From Unio delphinus (lineage: Eukaryota > Mollusca > Bivalvia > Unionida > Unionidae): DNA of 64,000 nt. The notes below the pieces were generated by a model that was not told where the DNA came from, made no database searches, and was given only the letters and a program-made list of their open reading frames with translations. Location: positions 744,001 through 808,000 of the forward strand of contig JAQISU010000033.1 of NCBI GenBank assembly GCA_029339505.1. The letters run 5' to 3'. Below, in pieces: positions 61,548 through 64,000 of this stretch (position 1 is its first letter; each line of letters begins with the position of its first letter). The translations under genes and the position numbers were made by a program.

Positions 61548-62040
61548 TGTCTGATGGTAGTTTTGAAGGTTGGAGCTTATTCAGTTTGGGGTGGGGTGCT
61601 CCCAATTTATTTAAATTAATACAGAAGACCCACCCTAGCTCATTTTTGTCAGAAATTGAAGTAATGATAGAGAGATGCAAAGCTCCGAGCCCCCAGTCAG
61701 CGGTGCCGACAGTTAAATTAATGAAAACACAAAATGTGAACTTCAAATAGCAACAATTTAATATAATTCAAAACAGTCATCTCTTAAATAAAATTCAGCT
61801 AAAACTCTATCACTCGACAAAGTGACGGCCTATTTCTTACCTTGAATTAGTGTGTGAAATTTCCCTCCTGTCCTGAGTTCCTACTCATCTGTATGAATCT
61901 TCCTTCTCTTTTACTTTGTCATCCTCCGTTCTTCCTTCAACTTCTCCCTCCGTTCTATCTTTCTTCTGTCTCCCAGAGATTCGGAACAACTGTTGGGGTA
62001 ATTTCCTCTGGTCCCTAAAAGTTTCTAAAGAATACATACA
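61548..62040 (-). mobile_element. LTR family 2 fragment
   Basis: On the minus strand ctgggggctcggagctttgc, an AT-rich spacer, gcaccccaccccaaact and ctccaacc match the 3' block of 21522-23201 in order. Upstream, a purine-rich stretch (gagacagaagaaagatagaacggaggg) matches the same LTR's middle. It ends ...CAGACA at 61548. The 5' limit is unclear. The 125-codon minus-strand frame (61369-61746) is mostly this LTR. Confidence 0.65.

Positions 62041-64000
<1,960 letters not shown>

Noticed and set aside
61369..61746. Minus-strand 125-codon frame with plausible composition
   Set aside because: Most of it aligns with the 3' block of LTR family 2 (21522-23201), where no such frame exists.

Overview
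This is eukaryotic intergenic DNA, very probably from a marine invertebrate and most likely a mollusc. It is AT-rich and crowded with long simple repeats (TA, CA, GA, CATA, TAC/TAA). It holds several tRNA-derived SINE families, decayed LINEs, non-autonomous DNA transposons and solo LTRs. There is no operon structure, and no long intact coding frame exists outside repeats. The mollusc assignment rests on repeat style and on the look of one host gene family, so it is an inference.

The one host gene I can assemble is on the minus strand at 33384-34581. It has three exons with canonical GT-AG junctions and phases that match exactly. They encode a 106-residue protein of unknown function with a basic, Trp-containing block ending in AKFLLD. 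Two more exon-like blocks lie downstream on the same strand (31326-31513 and 30831-30992). They look like parts of a longer, partly decayed gene of the same kind. A lone exon-like block at 196-279 (+) and unassigned open frames at 6666-7140, 40597-40976 and 54876-55725 are weaker candidates.

Retroelements. A near full-length LINE with an APE endonuclease and reverse transcriptase fills about 23990-28100 (+). It is interrupted by at least six stops and several frameshifts. A 5'-truncated relative lies at 17515-19290 (-), with a detached fragment at 19420-19510 (-). Two remnants of an L2/CR1-like LINE lie at 4861-6240 (-) and 15113-15985 (-). A Penelope-like GIY-YIG remnant lies at 16080-16546 (+). 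LTR family 1 has two complete solo copies with TG..CA ends and perfect 5-bp target duplications (11407-12633 +, 44398-46132 -), one copy cut by the window edge (62292-64000 +) and three fragments. LTR family 2 has a solo copy at 21522-23201 and a fragment at 61548-62040.

SINEs and DNA transposons. SINE family 1 (about 320 bp, tRNA head, nine copies) and SINE family 2 (about 245 bp, five copies) are scattered throughout. Two hAT-type MITE families carry 8-bp target duplications (7644-7840, 49951-50141; 52925-53091). A Harbinger-like 648-bp MITE is present as an inverted pair (35331-35978; 51164-52136), and the second copy was later hit by a SINE with a perfect 14-bp duplication.

Tandem arrays. 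The largest is a 19-bp satellite at about 58911-60353, roughly 75 units, each holding the forkhead-type core GTAAACA. Others are a 48-bp array at 37486-37935, a two-monomer (A-B) array at 38572-38790, a roughly 28-bp array at 56465-57196 and several degenerate arrays. The LTRs repeatedly sit inside such arrays.
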